Positions 24,611 to 33,432 of a stretch of DNA of 38,748 bases are shown piece by piece. Position 1 is the stretch's first letter. Every line of letters starts with the position of its first letter. A program made the position numbers and the translations under genes. Where the stretch lies: contig JAETPY010000016.1 of the NCBI GenBank assembly GCA_021770925.1, forward strand, positions 1-38,748. Direction: 5' to 3'. The notes beneath the pieces are model-generated. The model worked only from the letters and a program-made list of their open reading frames with translations. It made no database searches and was not told the origin of the DNA. The DNA is from Erysipelotrichaceae bacterium (GTDB lineage: Bacteria > Bacillota_I > Bacilli_A > Erysipelotrichales > Coprobacillaceae).

Positions 24611-26344
24611 ATGTTAAAAACACTTTTAGCTCAAGTAAAAGAGTATAAAACAGCGGCTATTTTAACTCCAGTATTAGTTATTATAGAAGTAATTCTAGAA
24701 GTTGTAATTCCGTTTTTAATGGCGATGATCATTGATCAGGGAATATCAGTAAGTAATATGGATAAGGTTGTTAAATTAGGAATTATTACATTATTAGCTT
24801 CATTTGTTTCATTGGTGGCAGGGGGACTTGCAGGAAAGTATGCAGCTGCTGCTTCAACTGGATTTGCTAAAAATTTAAGAAAAGCAATGTATTACAATAT
24901 TCAAAATTTCTCTTTTGCAAATATTGATAAATATTCAACTGCAGGTCTGGTTACTCGTATGATGACTGATGTAACAAATGTCCAGAATGCTTTTCAAATG
25001 ATTATAAGAGCATGTATTAGAGCACCGTTAATGATGATTAGTGCAATGATCATGGCTTTTACTATCAATACTAAAATTGCTTTAGTATTTGTTGTGGCAA
25101 TTATCTTTTTAGGGATAGTTTTAACCTTTTTTATGACTAGAGCACATCCTTATTTTAAAAAAGTATTTAATACTTATGATGATTTAAATGCTTCAGTTCA
25201 AGAAAATGTTAATGGGATTAGAGTTGTAAAAGCATATGTTCGTGAAAATTATGAGGATAAAAAATTTAAAAAGACATCAGCTTTAATATATAAATTATTT
25301 GTTAAGGCTGAAAATTGTCTAGTTTTTAACCAGCCCTTAATGCAATTTACTGTTTATGGATGTATTATTGGTGTTTCGTGGTTTGGGGCTCATTTAATTG
25401 TTGGTGGCAGTTTGACTACTGGTGAACTTACTAGTCTATTTACTTATATTATGATGATTTTGATGAGTTTAATGATGTTTTCAATGGTCTTTGTCATGAT
25501 CGTTATGTCAGTTGCTTCGGCACAGCGTATTAGTGAAGTAATCAACGAAAAGTCAACTTTATATAATCCTGAAAATCCTGATTATGAAATTAAAGATGGT
25601 TCAATTGATTTCAACAATGTTAGTTTTTCATATTATGATGATCAGGAAGAAATAAATTTAAAAGATATTGATGTGCATATTAAATCAGGTCAAACAATTG
25701 GGATTATTGGTGGAACTGGTAGTGCTAAATCAACTTTTGTTCAATTGATACCGAGATTATATGATACTACTTGTGGTGAAGTACTTGTAGGTGGTAAAAA
25801 TGTTCGTGATTATGATTTAGAGACGTTAAGAAATGAAGTTGCTATGGTATTACAAAAGAACGTATTATTTTCAGGAACAATTAAAGAAAATCTTCGCTGG
25901 GGTAATAAAAATGCTACTGATGAAGAAATTATGGAAGCTTGCAAATTAGCCCAGGCTGACGAATTTATCCAACGTTTTCCAGATAAATATGATACCTATA
26001 TTGAACAAGGTGGTACAAATGTATCAGGGGGACAAAAACAAAGATTATGTATTGCAAGGGCACTGCTTAAAAAACCAAAAATTTTAATTCTTGATGATTC
26101 TACTAGTGCTGTCGATACAAAAACTGATGCACTGATTCGTAAAGCATTTAAAGAAGTTATTCCAGGAACTACTAAATTAATTATTGCACAAAGAATTAGC
26201 TCAGTTGAAGATGCTGATTTAATCATTGTTTTAGATGATGGTAAAATTAGTGCGATGGGTACTAATGACGAATTGTTAGAATCTAGTGATATTTATCGTG
26301 AGATTTTTGAAACCCAAAAGAAGGGAGGAACTTTAAGTGAATAA
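24611..26344 (+). CDS. ABC exporter half-transporter, degenerate-site subunit
   Basis: A 577-residue type IV exporter half: six membrane helices (about 1-310), then an ATPase domain with GGTGSAKST, VSGGQKQRLC and LILDDSTSAVD. The catalytic Glu after Walker B is Asp, and the H-loop is IAQR with Gln for His. These are the marks of the degenerate subunit of heterodimeric exporters such as TM287/288 or BmrCD. Its partner is the next gene, which overlaps by eight bases. The MarR gene upstream suggests induction by a toxic compound. A drug or lipid efflux role is likely, but the substrate is unknown. Confidence 0.9.
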   Translation: MLKTLLAQVKEYKTAAILTPVLVIIEVILEVVIPFLMAMIIDQGISVSNMDKVVKLGIITLLASFVSLVAGGLAGKYAAAASTGFAKNLRKAMYYNIQNFSFANIDKYSTAGLVTRMMTDVTNVQNAFQMIIRACIRAPLMMISAMIMAFTINTKIALVFVVAIIFLGIVLTFFMTRAHPYFKKVFNTYDDLNASVQENVNGIRVVKAYVRENYEDKKFKKTSALIYKLFVKAENCLVFNQPLMQFTVYGCIIGVSWFGAHLIVGGSLTTGELTSLFTYIMMILMSLMMFSMVFVMIVMSVASAQRISEVINEKSTLYNPENPDYEIKDGSIDFNNVSFSYYDDQEEINLKDIDVHIKSGQTIGIIGGTGSAKSTFVQLIPRLYDTTCGEVLVGGKNVRDYDLETLRNEVAMVLQKNVLFSGTIKENLRWGNKNATDEEIMEACKLAQADEFIQRFPDKYDTYIEQGGTNVSGGQKQRLCIARALLKKPKILILDDSTSAVDTKTDALIRKAFKEVIPGTTKLIIAQRISSVEDADLIIVLDDGKISAMGTNDELLESSDIYREIFETQKKGGTLSE

Positions 26345-28199
26345 TAATCGTGGAAAAACAATGAAAAGACTGTTTAAATTTGTTGTCTCTAGACATCGTA
26401 ATGCTTGTTTAGCGATACTTTTATTAATTATTGTTAGCAGTATATCTAGTGTTATGGGAACGATTTTTATCAAAAGTTTAATTGATGATTATATTACTCC
26501 CTATCTTAATACAGCTAATCCGGACTTTGGTCCCTTATTAAATGCAATTTTAAAAATGATAGCAATATATGCAGTAGGTGTTATTGCAACCTTTATTTTC
26601 AATAAGTTATTAATTAATGTATCTCAAGGATCATTAAAAGAAATCAGAGATACAATGTTTGAACATATGGAACAATTACCAATTCGTTATTTCGATACTC
26701 ATAATCATGGTGACATTATGTCTATTTATACTAATGATACAGATACTTTAAGACAAATGATTTCTCAAAGTATTCCTCAGGTAATTGTTTCAGCAACTAC
26801 GATAATTTGTGTCTTTGTTTCAATGCTGATTATGAGTATTCCACTTACGATCATCAGTGTTATTATGGTTTGTGTAATGCTTGGTGTTTCTAAGTATGTA
26901 ACAAATAGAAGTGGTAAATATTTCTTTGCACAACAAACTAACTTAGGTAAAGTTAATGGTTTTATCGAAGAAATGATGGAAGGACAAAAGGTTGTTAAAG
27001 TCTTTACTCATGAAGAAGAAGCAAAAATTGATTTTGATAAGGTTAATGAAGAATTATTTGAAAGTGCTTATGAGGCTAATAAATATGCTAATATCTTAAT
27101 GCCGCTGATTGGAAACTTAGGATATGTAAGTTATGTATTAGTAGCAGTAGCTGGCGGTGTTTTGGCAATTAATGGTTATATGGATTTAACAGTAGGAACA
27201 CTTGCTTCTTTTTTACAATTAAATCGTTCATTTAATCAGCCAATCAGTCAAATTTCACAACAAATCAATATGGTATTAATGGCCTTAGCTGGAGCTGAAA
27301 GGATCTTTGCACTAATGGATGAAGAAATTGAAATTGATGAGGGACATGTCACTTTAGTAAATGCTAAGGAAAATGAAGATGGTACACTAACATTAGTGGA
27401 TCATCGTACAGGTATCTGGGCTTGGGAGCATAAACATCCTGATGGTTCAATTGAGTACGTTCGTTTAGCGGGAGATGTTCGTTTCCATGATGTGACATTT
27501 GGTTATAATGAGAATAAAACGATTTTATATGATATGAACTTATTTGCTAAACCAGGTGAAAAGTTAGCCTTTGTAGGAGCTACTGGAGCTGGTAAAACTA
27601 CAATTACAAATCTAATTAATCGTTTTTACGATATCCAAAAAGGATCGATTACTTATGATGGTATTGATATTAAATTAATTAAAAAAGCTGATTTAAGAAG
27701 ATCTTTAGGAATCGTATTACAAGATACTCATTTATTTACAGGAACGATCATGGATAACATTCGTTATGGAAAACTAGATGCAACTGATGAAGAATGTATT
27801 GAAGCAGCTAAACTTGCTAATGCCCATGAATTTATTATGCATTTAGAACATGGCTATCAAACAGTTCTTAGCGGTGATGGTTCAAGTTTATCACAGGGGC
27901 AGTGTCAGTTACTAGCGATTGCTAGAGCAGCAGTTGCTAACCCGCCAGTATTGATCTTAGATGAAGCAACGTCAAGTATTGATACTCGTACTGAAAGTAT
28001 CGTTCAAAGCGGGATGGATAAATTGATGGAAGGACGTACAGTATTTGTGATTGCGCACCGTTTATCAACGATCAAAAATTCTGATGCAATCATGGTTCTT
28101 GATCAAGGAAGAATCATTGAACGTGGCGACCATGATAAATTAATAAAAGAAAAAGGAACTTATTACCAGTTATACACAGGTGGTTTAGAATTAGATTAA
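26337..28199 (+). CDS. ABC exporter half-transporter, catalytic-site subunit
   Basis: A 620-residue exporter half with six membrane helices (about 1-320). A roughly 40-residue linker insertion before the ATPase domain (DGTLTLVDHRTGIWAWEHKH, then PDG) is common in this BmrD-like clade. The ATPase domain has GATGAGKTT, LILDEATSSID with the catalytic Glu, and IAHR, while its signature is LSQGQ instead of LSGGQ. That altered signature faces the degenerate Walker B of the partner, so one ATP site is canonical and one is not. The start is GTG 26337 with GGGAGG upstream, overlapping the previous gene by eight bases. An ATG eight codons later is the alternative. Confidence 0.9.
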   Translation: MNNNRGKTMKRLFKFVVSRHRNACLAILLLIIVSSISSVMGTIFIKSLIDDYITPYLNTANPDFGPLLNAILKMIAIYAVGVIATFIFNKLLINVSQGSLKEIRDTMFEHMEQLPIRYFDTHNHGDIMSIYTNDTDTLRQMISQSIPQVIVSATTIICVFVSMLIMSIPLTIISVIMVCVMLGVSKYVTNRSGKYFFAQQTNLGKVNGFIEEMMEGQKVVKVFTHEEEAKIDFDKVNEELFESAYEANKYANILMPLIGNLGYVSYVLVAVAGGVLAINGYMDLTVGTLASFLQLNRSFNQPISQISQQINMVLMALAGAERIFALMDEEIEIDEGHVTLVNAKENEDGTLTLVDHRTGIWAWEHKHPDGSIEYVRLAGDVRFHDVTFGYNENKTILYDMNLFAKPGEKLAFVGATGAGKTTITNLINRFYDIQKGSITYDGIDIKLIKKADLRRSLGIVLQDTHLFTGTIMDNIRYGKLDATDEECIEAAKLANAHEFIMHLEHGYQTVLSGDGSSLSQGQCQLLAIARAAVANPPVLILDEATSSIDTRTESIVQSGMDKLMEGRTVFVIAHRLSTIKNSDAIMVLDQGRIIERGDHDKLIKEKGTYYQLYTGGLELD

Positions 28200-28202
28200 G
28201 AT

Positions 28203-28232
28203 ATGGATAGGCATTAGCCTATCCATTATTGT
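28203..28232 (+). terminator. Terminator of the marR-ABC operon
   Basis: A perfect 10-bp stem (ATGGATAGGC at 28203-28212, GCCTATCCAT at 28217-28226) with an ATTA loop, three bases after the stop codon. The following T tract is modest. Confidence 0.7.
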
Positions 28233-28248
28233 TAAAAAATAGATTAAT

Positions 28249-28667
28249 GATATTGCATTAATTTTATGTTTTATTAAAGAACTGGCAGAATATGAACGAA
28301 TGTTTGATGAGGCTGTTGTAAACTGAAGAATTATTGAATGAGTGGTTATTTAAAAAAGAAAGCTGAAGTAATTTTTGCCCTTATTGATGGAAAAGAAATT
28401 GGGGTTGCTTTATTTTTCGACATTTTTAGGACGCTCTGGTATATATTTAGAAGATTTATATATTAAATTTGAATATTTGGCCGAGGTTATGGAAAAGCAT
28501 TGTTTAAACAGCTGGCTAAAGAAGCAGCTGAAAGAAATTGTGGATGCTTAGAATGGTAGTGTTTGGATTGGAATAAGTTTAAGTGTTAATTTTTATTTAT
28601 CATTAGGCGATAAAGCGATGGATGACTAGATAGTATATAAATAACTAGAGAAATATTAGGAAAATAA
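28249..28667 (+). pseudogene. GNAT acetyltransferase pseudogene
   Basis: Pieces in three frames line up with a diamine-acetyltransferase-like GNAT protein: DIALILCFIKELAEYERMFD, then AEVIFALIDGKEIGVALFF, FLGRSGIYLEDLYIKFEY, a frame-shifted RGYGKALFKQLAKEAAERN, CGCLEW, and TREILGK before a TAA at 28665-28667. At least four frame changes and several stops are present, and the start is lost. This is clear gene decay. It is unrelated to the exporter operon upstream. Confidence 0.75.
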
Positions 28668-28691
28668 AAAAACTACATTTTGTAGTTTTTT
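28666..28691. terminator. Bidirectional terminator
   Basis: AAAAAACTACA pairs with TGTAGTTTTTT across a TTT loop, giving an A run on one side and a T run on the other. It serves the minus-strand gene at 28690 and formerly the GNAT gene. Confidence 0.8.
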
Positions 28692-28968
28692 ATGCATGTT
28701 TAACACGATCTTTTTCTTCAGCTGCCTTAGCATCGTTAAAGCGATCAAGCGTTCCGACTAAATAACCAGTAATTCTTCTAATTCTTTCAAAGTTTTGGGG
28801 CTGGAAAACATAATCTAAATCAACATCATCACCATCAATTGTGATTGAAAGAGATTTTAATGTTTCATCAGGAAACTTTTTTTCTAAATATTTTATATAT
28901 GCTTTAATTTCCTCTTCGTCCATATATCCATTTTTTACTTTTACTTGAACATTATTAAAATCTTCCAT
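28690..28968 (-). CDS. Small protein resembling the C-terminal tail of anaerobic ribonucleotide reductase
   Basis: The 92-residue protein ends RIRRITGYLVGTLDRFNDAK and then AAEEKDRVKHA. This closely resembles the end of class III NrdD proteins (RxxGYL...N..K..E...RVKH). The upstream part (GYMDEEEIKAYIKYLEKKFP, then a beta-rich segment) is not NrdD-like. The zinc cysteines and glycyl-radical site are absent. Similar small proteins are often labelled anaerobic ribonucleotide reductase in gut Firmicutes, but it cannot be the enzyme. It may be a stand-alone accessory or a domain of unknown role. Ribosome binding site GAGGTGA and start 28968 are clear. No nrd genes are nearby. Confidence 0.6.
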   Translation of the reverse strand: MEDFNNVQVKVKNGYMDEEEIKAYIKYLEKKFPDETLKSLSITIDGDDVDLDYVFQPQNFERIRRITGYLVGTLDRFNDAKAAEEKDRVKHA

Positions 28969-29027
28969 ATTATCACCTCGAAAATATTATAGCAGTTTAA
29001 GAACTATTTGACATCTAAAATGCACTA

Positions 29028-29114
29028 TTACAGCCAATAACAAATAATCATAAAGATGATCATTGAAAGAATGATTGAAAGAACCTGGTTAATTTTTTTA
29101 AACATATATTTCAT
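29028..29114 (-). CDS. Possible 28-residue membrane peptide
   Basis: On the minus strand ATG 29114 follows GGTGAT at seven bases. It opens a 28-codon frame, MKYMFKKINQVLSIILSMII and then FMIICYWL. This is a basic N-terminus followed by one membrane helix, the form of small membrane proteins. A TATAAT (29134-29129 on minus) lies 15-20 bases upstream of the start, close for a promoter. It is too short for homology calls; the site, composition and an otherwise empty 200-base gap are the only support. Confidence 0.4.
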   Translation of the reverse strand: MKYMFKKINQVLSIILSMIIFMIICYWL

Positions 29115-29195
29115 GCTATCACCACTATATTATATGTATATAGCAATGATATTAGTCATAACATTAAACTAAGTAATTTTATTGTAAAGAATAAT

Positions 29196-31445
29196 TTATT
29201 TTAAAAGATTGCGTTTTTTAGCTTTCCATAAAACAATAAATATGATAATAAAAATAGTTAAAATGATAATATGAAAGAGGGAAAATTCATTGATTATAAG
29301 ATTACCTGAAAACAAACTGTTTAAGGATATATAATTTATAAATAAAACATCTATAATTCCGATTCCTAAGGGTAAAACGAGGGTAGTACAAAGCAGTAAT
29401 AAAGCGGGATAAGTATTTTTAAGTATTTGTGAAATTATAAAGGTAAGTGCAGCTGTGATATAAGCCATAGATAATCTAAGGATGTAGAGTAAGATGATTT
29501 GGCAAATTAATGGCATAGAAAAACTTATTTTGGCTAATTCAGGAATAGATTGGTTAGATGCAAATAGATTAGATAATCCGTATTGTTTAAAAAGGATGAG
29601 AAATTGTGGCATATAAGCAATAAATATGCATAAAGCAGTAATGATAATGCATATTTTACCTTTTTGTTTAAATACTTCTTTTTTGTCATTTTTTTGTACG
29701 TTGATGAGCTGTATCATGCCTGAGGAATATTCATTTGCAATAAATGGAGTAAATAGAATAATAATAGTTAGAATCAAAAGTAAACTTAACGTAAAATCTG
29801 TTTTATAACCGACATAGCTTTTTCCGAATAATTCTAAGTACCCAGTTTCATAAATGATTGGATAGTCAGGATGTTTTACTGCATAATCTATTCGTTTTAA
29901 AACTTTTTGAAATGCGTGTTCACTTATTAACTGACTGGAAATGTAGTTGGTAATTGCATTTTTTTCGTTTTCTGAGATTTTACCTGATTGGAAATCATTT
30001 TCAGCCTGCAGACTTTGTTGATGTAGTTCTTCAAAACGAAGCGTTTCTTTTTCGATGATTTTTTGTTTTTCTTGATCATAGGGACCTTCTAATATCTTCA
30101 TATAATTTTGATAATAATATTCATCAGTTGAAAGATCATAGTTTAGGTTTATTGTAAACCAAGAAGCAGCTGCACTAAATATTACTAATATTATAAGACC
30201 TTTTTGGATTATAAATAGTTTATAACATTCATGATAAAAGATATTTACATTTATTTTAAAGCTTTTTTTTCTATTTAAGTGAAATGATTTTAAAGTATCA
30301 GCTGTTTTATTTTTAGAAAATAAATAGATATTTAAAAAGATAAAAAGTGATAATAAGATAATTACAGTGAACCAGGCGATATTGATAGTATTGACGGGAT
30401 ATCCAATAATATCAAGATTTAAATAATTTTGATAAATGGGATTAACAAGAATATAGGGAATAATATTGATATGTTTTAAGATGCTGAAAAATGAATTATC
30501 TGGAATTGTTAAATATAGAGTGAAGGATATGCCAAATATAAGAGCAACTAGAAAATATATTTCAACAGTTTTCTTTGACATTAATGTAATGAATAAAAAG
30601 ATCATTGCTAATAATGAATAGATACATATTTTTGATAAAAAGAATATAAGTAAGTATTGCCCAGATGAAATAGCTAATGTAGAAGTTGTAAAACTAGTAA
30701 TCGATTGAATACTTACAGATAAAGGGACAGAACCATATTTTAGATAGCTTATAAAGATATTGCTGCCCCAAAATAAAAATGTAGTTAAAATCGTTGTAAA
30801 GAGAATTACTGAAGTTTTAGTACTGATTAAACCAGTTCGACCTTCTTTGGTAGATTTTAATAAAAAGAAGAGCTTATGTTCTTTTTCGTAGATAAGAAGA
30901 GTGCTGATGATAAAGAAAATAAAGGTTAATGCAAAAAGATCAGTAGGTGCAAAATCAATAATATTTACAAATGCTTTGACATTTGCAAATGTAAGCTTAA
31001 CATCATTTATTGATTGATAATCATTTATTGTTTTATCAGTATTTCTTTTTTGAAAATCACTTTGATTTTTAAATATTGCTGCTTGAAATTCCTGGGCACT
31101 TTGTTTTATTGAAGCAAGAAGTTCTGGATAGGAAGTTAATGTATTCCATTGAGTACGATAGTCATCAAATAATTCCATTTCTCCCATAAAACTATTAGTA
31201 TATTCATATTTATCAATATTGTTAGATATAATAGCTTGATAATATTCATCAATATATTCACCTTTTTTATCATCACTTAAACTATTGATTTTGTCATAGC
31301 TTTTTTGATAAGCATCACTACTATAATATTTATTAGGACTGGTTGCTAATAATAAACCGATATTTAATAAAAGGGCAATAATAAGTACTAGGATACATGT
31401 TTTATTTTTAAAGATTTTATAGAATTCTTGCAAAAATATTGACAT
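29196..31445 (-). CDS. ABC-2 type permease, tandem duplicated (749 aa)
   Basis: A large membrane protein built of two similar halves. Each half starts with FYK-like or FYHECYK, a first membrane helix, a long outer loop of about 130 residues, and then about five to six helices (first helix about 13-32 and about 405-425). This equals two ABC-2 permease units fused in one chain. The gene starts four bases after its ATPase gene and belongs to one operon with it. The operon is read from a LytTR-type promoter (32361-32428). By context it may export, or give immunity to, the secreted cysteine protein encoded on the other side of the regulator. Similar two-gene sets serve in bacteriocin immunity. The substrate is not proven. 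Confidence 0.8.
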   Translation of the reverse strand: MSIFLQEFYKIFKNKTCILVLIIALLLNIGLLLATSPNKYYSSDAYQKSYDKINSLSDDKKGEYIDEYYQAIISNNIDKYEYTNSFMGEMELFDDYRTQWNTLTSYPELLASIKQSAQEFQAAIFKNQSDFQKRNTDKTINDYQSINDVKLTFANVKAFVNIIDFAPTDLFALTFIFFIISTLLIYEKEHKLFFLLKSTKEGRTGLISTKTSVILFTTILTTFLFWGSNIFISYLKYGSVPLSVSIQSITSFTTSTLAISSGQYLLIFFLSKICIYSLLAMIFLFITLMSKKTVEIYFLVALIFGISFTLYLTIPDNSFFSILKHINIIPYILVNPIYQNYLNLDIIGYPVNTINIAWFTVIILLSLFIFLNIYLFSKNKTADTLKSFHLNRKKSFKINVNIFYHECYKLFIIQKGLIILVIFSAAASWFTINLNYDLSTDEYYYQNYMKILEGPYDQEKQKIIEKETLRFEELHQQSLQAENDFQSGKISENEKNAITNYISSQLISEHAFQKVLKRIDYAVKHPDYPIIYETGYLELFGKSYVGYKTDFTLSLLLILTIIILFTPFIANEYSSGMIQLINVQKNDKKEVFKQKGKICIIITALCIFIAYMPQFLILFKQYGLSNLFASNQSIPELAKISFSMPLICQIILLYILRLSMAYITAALTFIISQILKNTYPALLLLCTTLVLPLGIGIIDVLFINYISLNSLFSGNLIINEFSLFHIIILTIFIIIFIVLWKAKKRNLLK

Positions 31446-31449
31446 TATA

Positions 31450-32325
31450 TTAGTCCTTTATTTCATCGCTGAAATAATATAAATAAACATCTTCAAGATT
31501 TGCAACAGCTTCAATATATTGATATTGAAGAGGTTTTTGATTCGCTAAAATCCGTACTAATAAACCATTTGCCTGTTGTGAAATATTGCTGATAAGAAAT
31601 TCACCCTGTACTTTTTTTAATTCCTCTTCCTGAATCGATAACTCAAAGACTTTTCCCTGGATTGCTTTGCAAAACTCTAATGGTGAGCGATGATCTAATA
31701 GATTACCATTTTTCATAAGAATGACTTCTTTAGCGATATGTTCAATATCAGATACTACATGTGTGGCAAATAAAACGATCTTTTCTCTTGCTATTTTAGA
31801 AATAATATTTCTGATTCGAATCCGTTCTTTAGGATCAAGCCCAGCTGTAGGTTCATCTAAAATGATGATTTTGGGCTGATTCATGATTGCCTGGGCAATA
31901 AGGATTCTTTGTTTCATTCCACCTGAATATTGTCCTAAAAGACGATGAGCATCTTTTTGTAAATTTACTATTTTTAAAACATTTTCGATTTCCATTTTAG
32001 CTGTTTTAGCATCCATTCCCTTTAAAGCGGCCATATAATTTAAAAAGCGATAACCATTAAATTGTTCATACAATTCCTGCTGCTGGGGCATATAGCCTAA
32101 TATAGCACGATAATCTTTCTTTAAATCATTAATATTTTTACCATTATATAAGATCTTTCCTTTATTTGGTTTTAAATTGCCAGTTAATAAATTAATAAGG
32201 GTTGACTTACCAGCACCATTAGATCCTAGCAGAGCATATATTCCTGGAGTCAGAGTGAGATTGAAGTCATTTAGAGCTAATAAACTGCCATATGATTTTG
32301 TCAGCTGTTGGATCTCTAATTTCAT
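31450..32325 (-). CDS. ABC transporter ATP-binding protein
   Basis: The 291-residue ATPase has Walker A (GSNGAGKST), Q-loop (YMPQQQ), signature (YSGGMKQRILIAQA), Walker B (IIILDEPTAGLD) and H-loop (FATHV). This is the DrrA/bacteriocin-immunity type of ATPase that works with ABC-2 permeases. A C-terminal extension of about 80 residues follows the ATPase core. The start at 32325 follows TAGGAGG. It is the first gene of a two-gene operon with the permease, and the leader from the LytTR-type promoter is only about 30 bases. Confidence 0.92.
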   Translation of the reverse strand: MKLEIQQLTKSYGSLLALNDFNLTLTPGIYALLGSNGAGKSTLINLLTGNLKPNKGKILYNGKNINDLKKDYRAILGYMPQQQELYEQFNGYRFLNYMAALKGMDAKTAKMEIENVLKIVNLQKDAHRLLGQYSGGMKQRILIAQAIMNQPKIIILDEPTAGLDPKERIRIRNIISKIAREKIVLFATHVVSDIEHIAKEVILMKNGNLLDHRSPLEFCKAIQGKVFELSIQEEELKKVQGEFLISNISQQANGLLVRILANQKPLQYQYIEAVANLEDVYLYYFSDEIKD

Positions 32326-32360
32326 AGTCTACCTCCTATCTAAATAGTTTATTTATTTTC

Positions 32361-32428
32361 ACTATAGCATAAAAAAAGGAAAAATTATTAATTTCCCCTT
32401 TTAGTGGTTAAATATCTAATTAAACGGT
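32361..32428 (-). promoter_or_regulatory. LytTR-type promoter P2 driving the ABC transporter operon
   Basis: Read on the minus strand: half-site A ACCGTTTAAT starts at 32428, half-site B ACCACTAAAA followed by GGGGAAAT starts 20 bases on at 32408, and the extended -10 TGCTATAGT has its TATAGT at 32366-32361, 42 bases after B. There is no recognisable -35. Half-site A fits the known LytTR-site pattern ([TA][AC][CA]GTTN[AG][TG]) at eight of nine positions. The same layout occurs at 33365 and 38547. It begins ten bases after the LytTR regulator gene. Confidence 0.75.
32370..32400 (-). terminator. Possible terminator of the LytTR gene inside promoter P2
   Basis: On the minus strand AAGGGGAAA can pair with TTTTTCCTT (two G-U pairs), followed by a T run. 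It lies between half-site B and the -10 of P2. If real, the regulator transcript ends within the next promoter. Confidence 0.4.
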
Positions 32429-32438
32429 AGTATTGATA

Positions 32439-33104
32439 TTAAAAATTTTCTTCATAAAAAGTTTGAGAAACTAAATTTTTTTTACGACGACTAACATCAA
32501 ATAAACAATTAACACCTTTTAAATAAATACCCTCTTTTGATAATTTAGAAATTTTCTTTTTATTAATAATTACACTACGATTAATTTGAATAAAATTATT
32601 TTCTAAAAGTTTCAATAGTTGTTTTAATGATTTATTTTTTATTATTACTTGTTTATCATCAAATATTATTGCGATATTCATATCTCCTAAGTACATGCAA
32701 TATATTATACTGCTTATTTTTATGTCAAGTATTTCACCATCTATTTTTAAGTTAATAATATACTGCTTTTTAATTCTATCAATCATTTTTGAAACATTCT
32801 CAATTAATTCTTTTTCTAAATTTTCTTTATTAATAAAGCCATAAACATTAGGTCCAAAAGCTTCTTTATAGCGACGATTATGACTAGTCACAAAAATTAT
32901 TTTTTTATCTTCATTAGCTTTTGCATACTCGATTCCATCATGATCAGGCATATCGATATTCAAGATCATAAAATCAAAATCTTGATTAATTTCATTTATT
33001 GAATTATATGTAAATGTTCTGATACAATCAAACTCTAATAACAATATATTTTTTATTTTATCACAAAATATTTGTTCATCATCTATTATGCCCACTGTAA
33101 TCAT
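32439..33104 (-). CDS. LytTR-family response regulator with Asn at the phospho-site
   Basis: The 221-residue protein has a receiver domain (about 1-115) and a LytTR DNA-binding domain (about 120-221; IIKNKSLKQLLKLLENNFIQ, then INRSVIINKKKI). In the receiver, the acidic pocket (IIDDEQ, residues 6-11), the Thr/Ser (FVTSH) and the Lys (FINK) are kept. The phospho-acceptor position in 'LDIxMP' is Asn (residue 49, codon AAT, 32960-32958), giving LNIDMP. Normal Asp phosphorylation is therefore unlikely. No histidine kinase gene is nearby. LytTR regulators bind paired direct repeats; three such pairs lie around this gene. I infer that it controls the ABC operon and the peptide operon. The start follows AAGGGA on the minus strand. 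Confidence 0.9.
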   Translation of the reverse strand: MITVGIIDDEQIFCDKIKNILLLEFDCIRTFTYNSINEINQDFDFMILNIDMPDHDGIEYAKANEDKKIIFVTSHNRRYKEAFGPNVYGFINKENLEKELIENVSKMIDRIKKQYIINLKIDGEILDIKISSIIYCMYLGDMNIAIIFDDKQVIIKNKSLKQLLKLLENNFIQINRSVIINKKKISKLSKEGIYLKGVNCLFDVSRRKKNLVSQTFYEENF

Positions 33105-33364
33105 TTTTCTCTATCCCTTAATCTCTCTTAATATTATTAAAATCCCGTTCTTCTTATATGATAACATTAAATCAAATAATAGTAAAATGAAAGATAATAT
33201 TTTTAAATAAATAACTTTTAATATCAGAAAATCAATGTATTAAATCATGATAATACGACTATTTTTAAAATATTAATACTATATTAATATCAATATTTAT
33301 GCATTTCTATTTAATAATTTGTTTCTTATAGTAGATGTAAATATTATATTTTATATGAGATACT
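33105..33364. other. Divergent intergenic region between the LytTR gene and promoter P1
   Basis: About 260 bases, extremely A+T-rich, with no open frame. It must hold the LytTR gene promoter; a candidate on the minus strand is TTTACT, 17 bp, TATCAT (around 33155-33190). I see no LytTR half-site pair facing the regulator gene, so autoregulation is not evident. Confidence 0.4.
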
Positions 33365-33432
33365 ACCATTTAATGGGAAATTTAACCATTAAATAGGGAA
33401 ATCAATAATAGCTTATTTTATTGTGTTATAGT
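33365..33432 (+). promoter_or_regulatory. LytTR-type promoter P1 driving the secreted-protein operon
   Basis: Half-site A ACCATTTAAT (starts 33365) is followed by GGGAAAT. Half-site B ACCATTAAAT (starts 33385) is followed by AGGGAAAT. The extended -10 TGTTATAGT has TATAGT at 33427-33432. Spacing A-B is 20 and B to -10 is 42, identical to P2 and P3. The -35 region is plain A+T, which fits an activator-dependent promoter. Confidence 0.75.
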
